Positions 63,808-64,000 of a stretch of DNA of 64,000 nucleotides are shown one piece after another; the stretch's first letter is position 1; every line of letters begins with the position of its first letter. The DNA is from Neptunicoccus cionae. GTDB taxonomy: Bacteria > Pseudomonadota > Alphaproteobacteria > Rhodobacterales > Rhodobacteraceae. The notes under the pieces were generated by a model. It was not told the origin of the DNA. It worked only from the letters and a program-made list of their open reading frames with translations, and made no database searches. The translations under genes and the position numbers were made by a program. The stretch lies in assembly GCF_002860325.1 (NCBI RefSeq), contig NZ_PKOJ01000003.1, forward strand, positions 1 through 64,000. The letters run 5' to 3'.

Positions 63808-64000
63808 GAAGGTTTGCACCGCGAACGGCCATCCAATAAATTTCCCCGGAACGACAGCTAGGTCCAAAGGCAGTTCCAACGGCATTCTGGTTGAGGTTTT
63901 TTTACAAAGTTTGCTGCCGTGAGCGTTCGATTTGCGTTTGGAGATGCAACTCCACCTCAGCTTAACTACAGGATTTGGCTTAGAAATTCTTTGGTTCTTG
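63808..64000. other. Right-edge stretch without a gene
   Basis: No supported gene, RNA or repeat is visible. A T-run at 63898-63904 lacks a preceding stem. Confidence 0.4.

Overview
The window looks like chromosomal DNA of a marine Rhodobacteraceae (Roseobacter-group) alphaproteobacterium. The evidence is a complete beta-hydroxyaspartate (bhc) glyoxylate cluster with its IclR regulator, a GapR/DUF2312 nucleoid protein, a MaeB-type malic enzyme with phosphotransacetylase tail, plant-type glutamate-cysteine ligase, HemF, a DUF1523-like protein, many ATGA start/stop overlaps, and a family of short intergenic repeats ending in CCGCCGGAGG that I associate with this group. No rRNA, tRNA, CRISPR array or prophage was seen. 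The only mobile-element traces are at the far right edge.

Layout. 0.4-3.3 kb: a phospholipase D-like protein and a sulfotransferase-like protein. 3.4-19.1 kb: purine and glyoxylate metabolism: membrane urate hydroxylase (PuuD) with a divergent LysR regulator, an RTX protein, ureidoglycolate lyase (AllA), an NCS2 xanthine/urate-type permease, malic enzyme, GAPDH, bhcDCBA, bhcR and ureidoglycine aminohydrolase (AllE). 19.3-21 kb: a charged OmpA-domain protein. 21.3-27.8 kb: a LysR regulator and a five-gene dipeptide-type ABC transporter. 28-30.4 kb: gapR, a small membrane protein and a serralysin-like metallopeptidase. 30.5-43 kb: housekeeping genes (gshA, rsmE, ubiA, an OmpA/BON-like protein, moaE-moaD-pgsA-uvrC, a pteridine-reductase-like SDR, an S49 peptidase, hemF). 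43.2-51 kb: an EamA transporter, a second peptide ABC system lacking ATPase genes, and two M20 amidohydrolases. 51.1-54 kb: ilvD and a TauD-family dioxygenase. 54-60.7 kb: a six-gene, one-direction operon of mostly unrecognised proteins around an AAA+ ATPase. 60.9-62.9 kb: a PACE efflux protein and succinate-semialdehyde dehydrogenase. 63-64 kb: an IS3-type remnant and degraded sequence.

How the genes fit together. Purine breakdown ends in ureidoglycine, then ureidoglycolate, then glyoxylate plus urea. AllE and AllA catalyse the last steps and PuuD an early one. The bhc cycle converts two glyoxylate into oxaloacetate, and malic enzyme links C4 acids to pyruvate. The bhc genes and allE meet with interlocking stop codons. 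The purine pathway is incomplete here: xanthine dehydrogenase, HIU hydrolase, OHCU decarboxylase and allantoinase are not in the window.

Best candidates for something undescribed are: (1) the AAA+/coiled-coil/membrane operon at 54-60.7 kb; (2) the dispersed intergenic repeat family, including two places where copies pair as long inverted repeats; and (3) the phased TTTCA/TGAAA half-sites between bhcA and bhcR.
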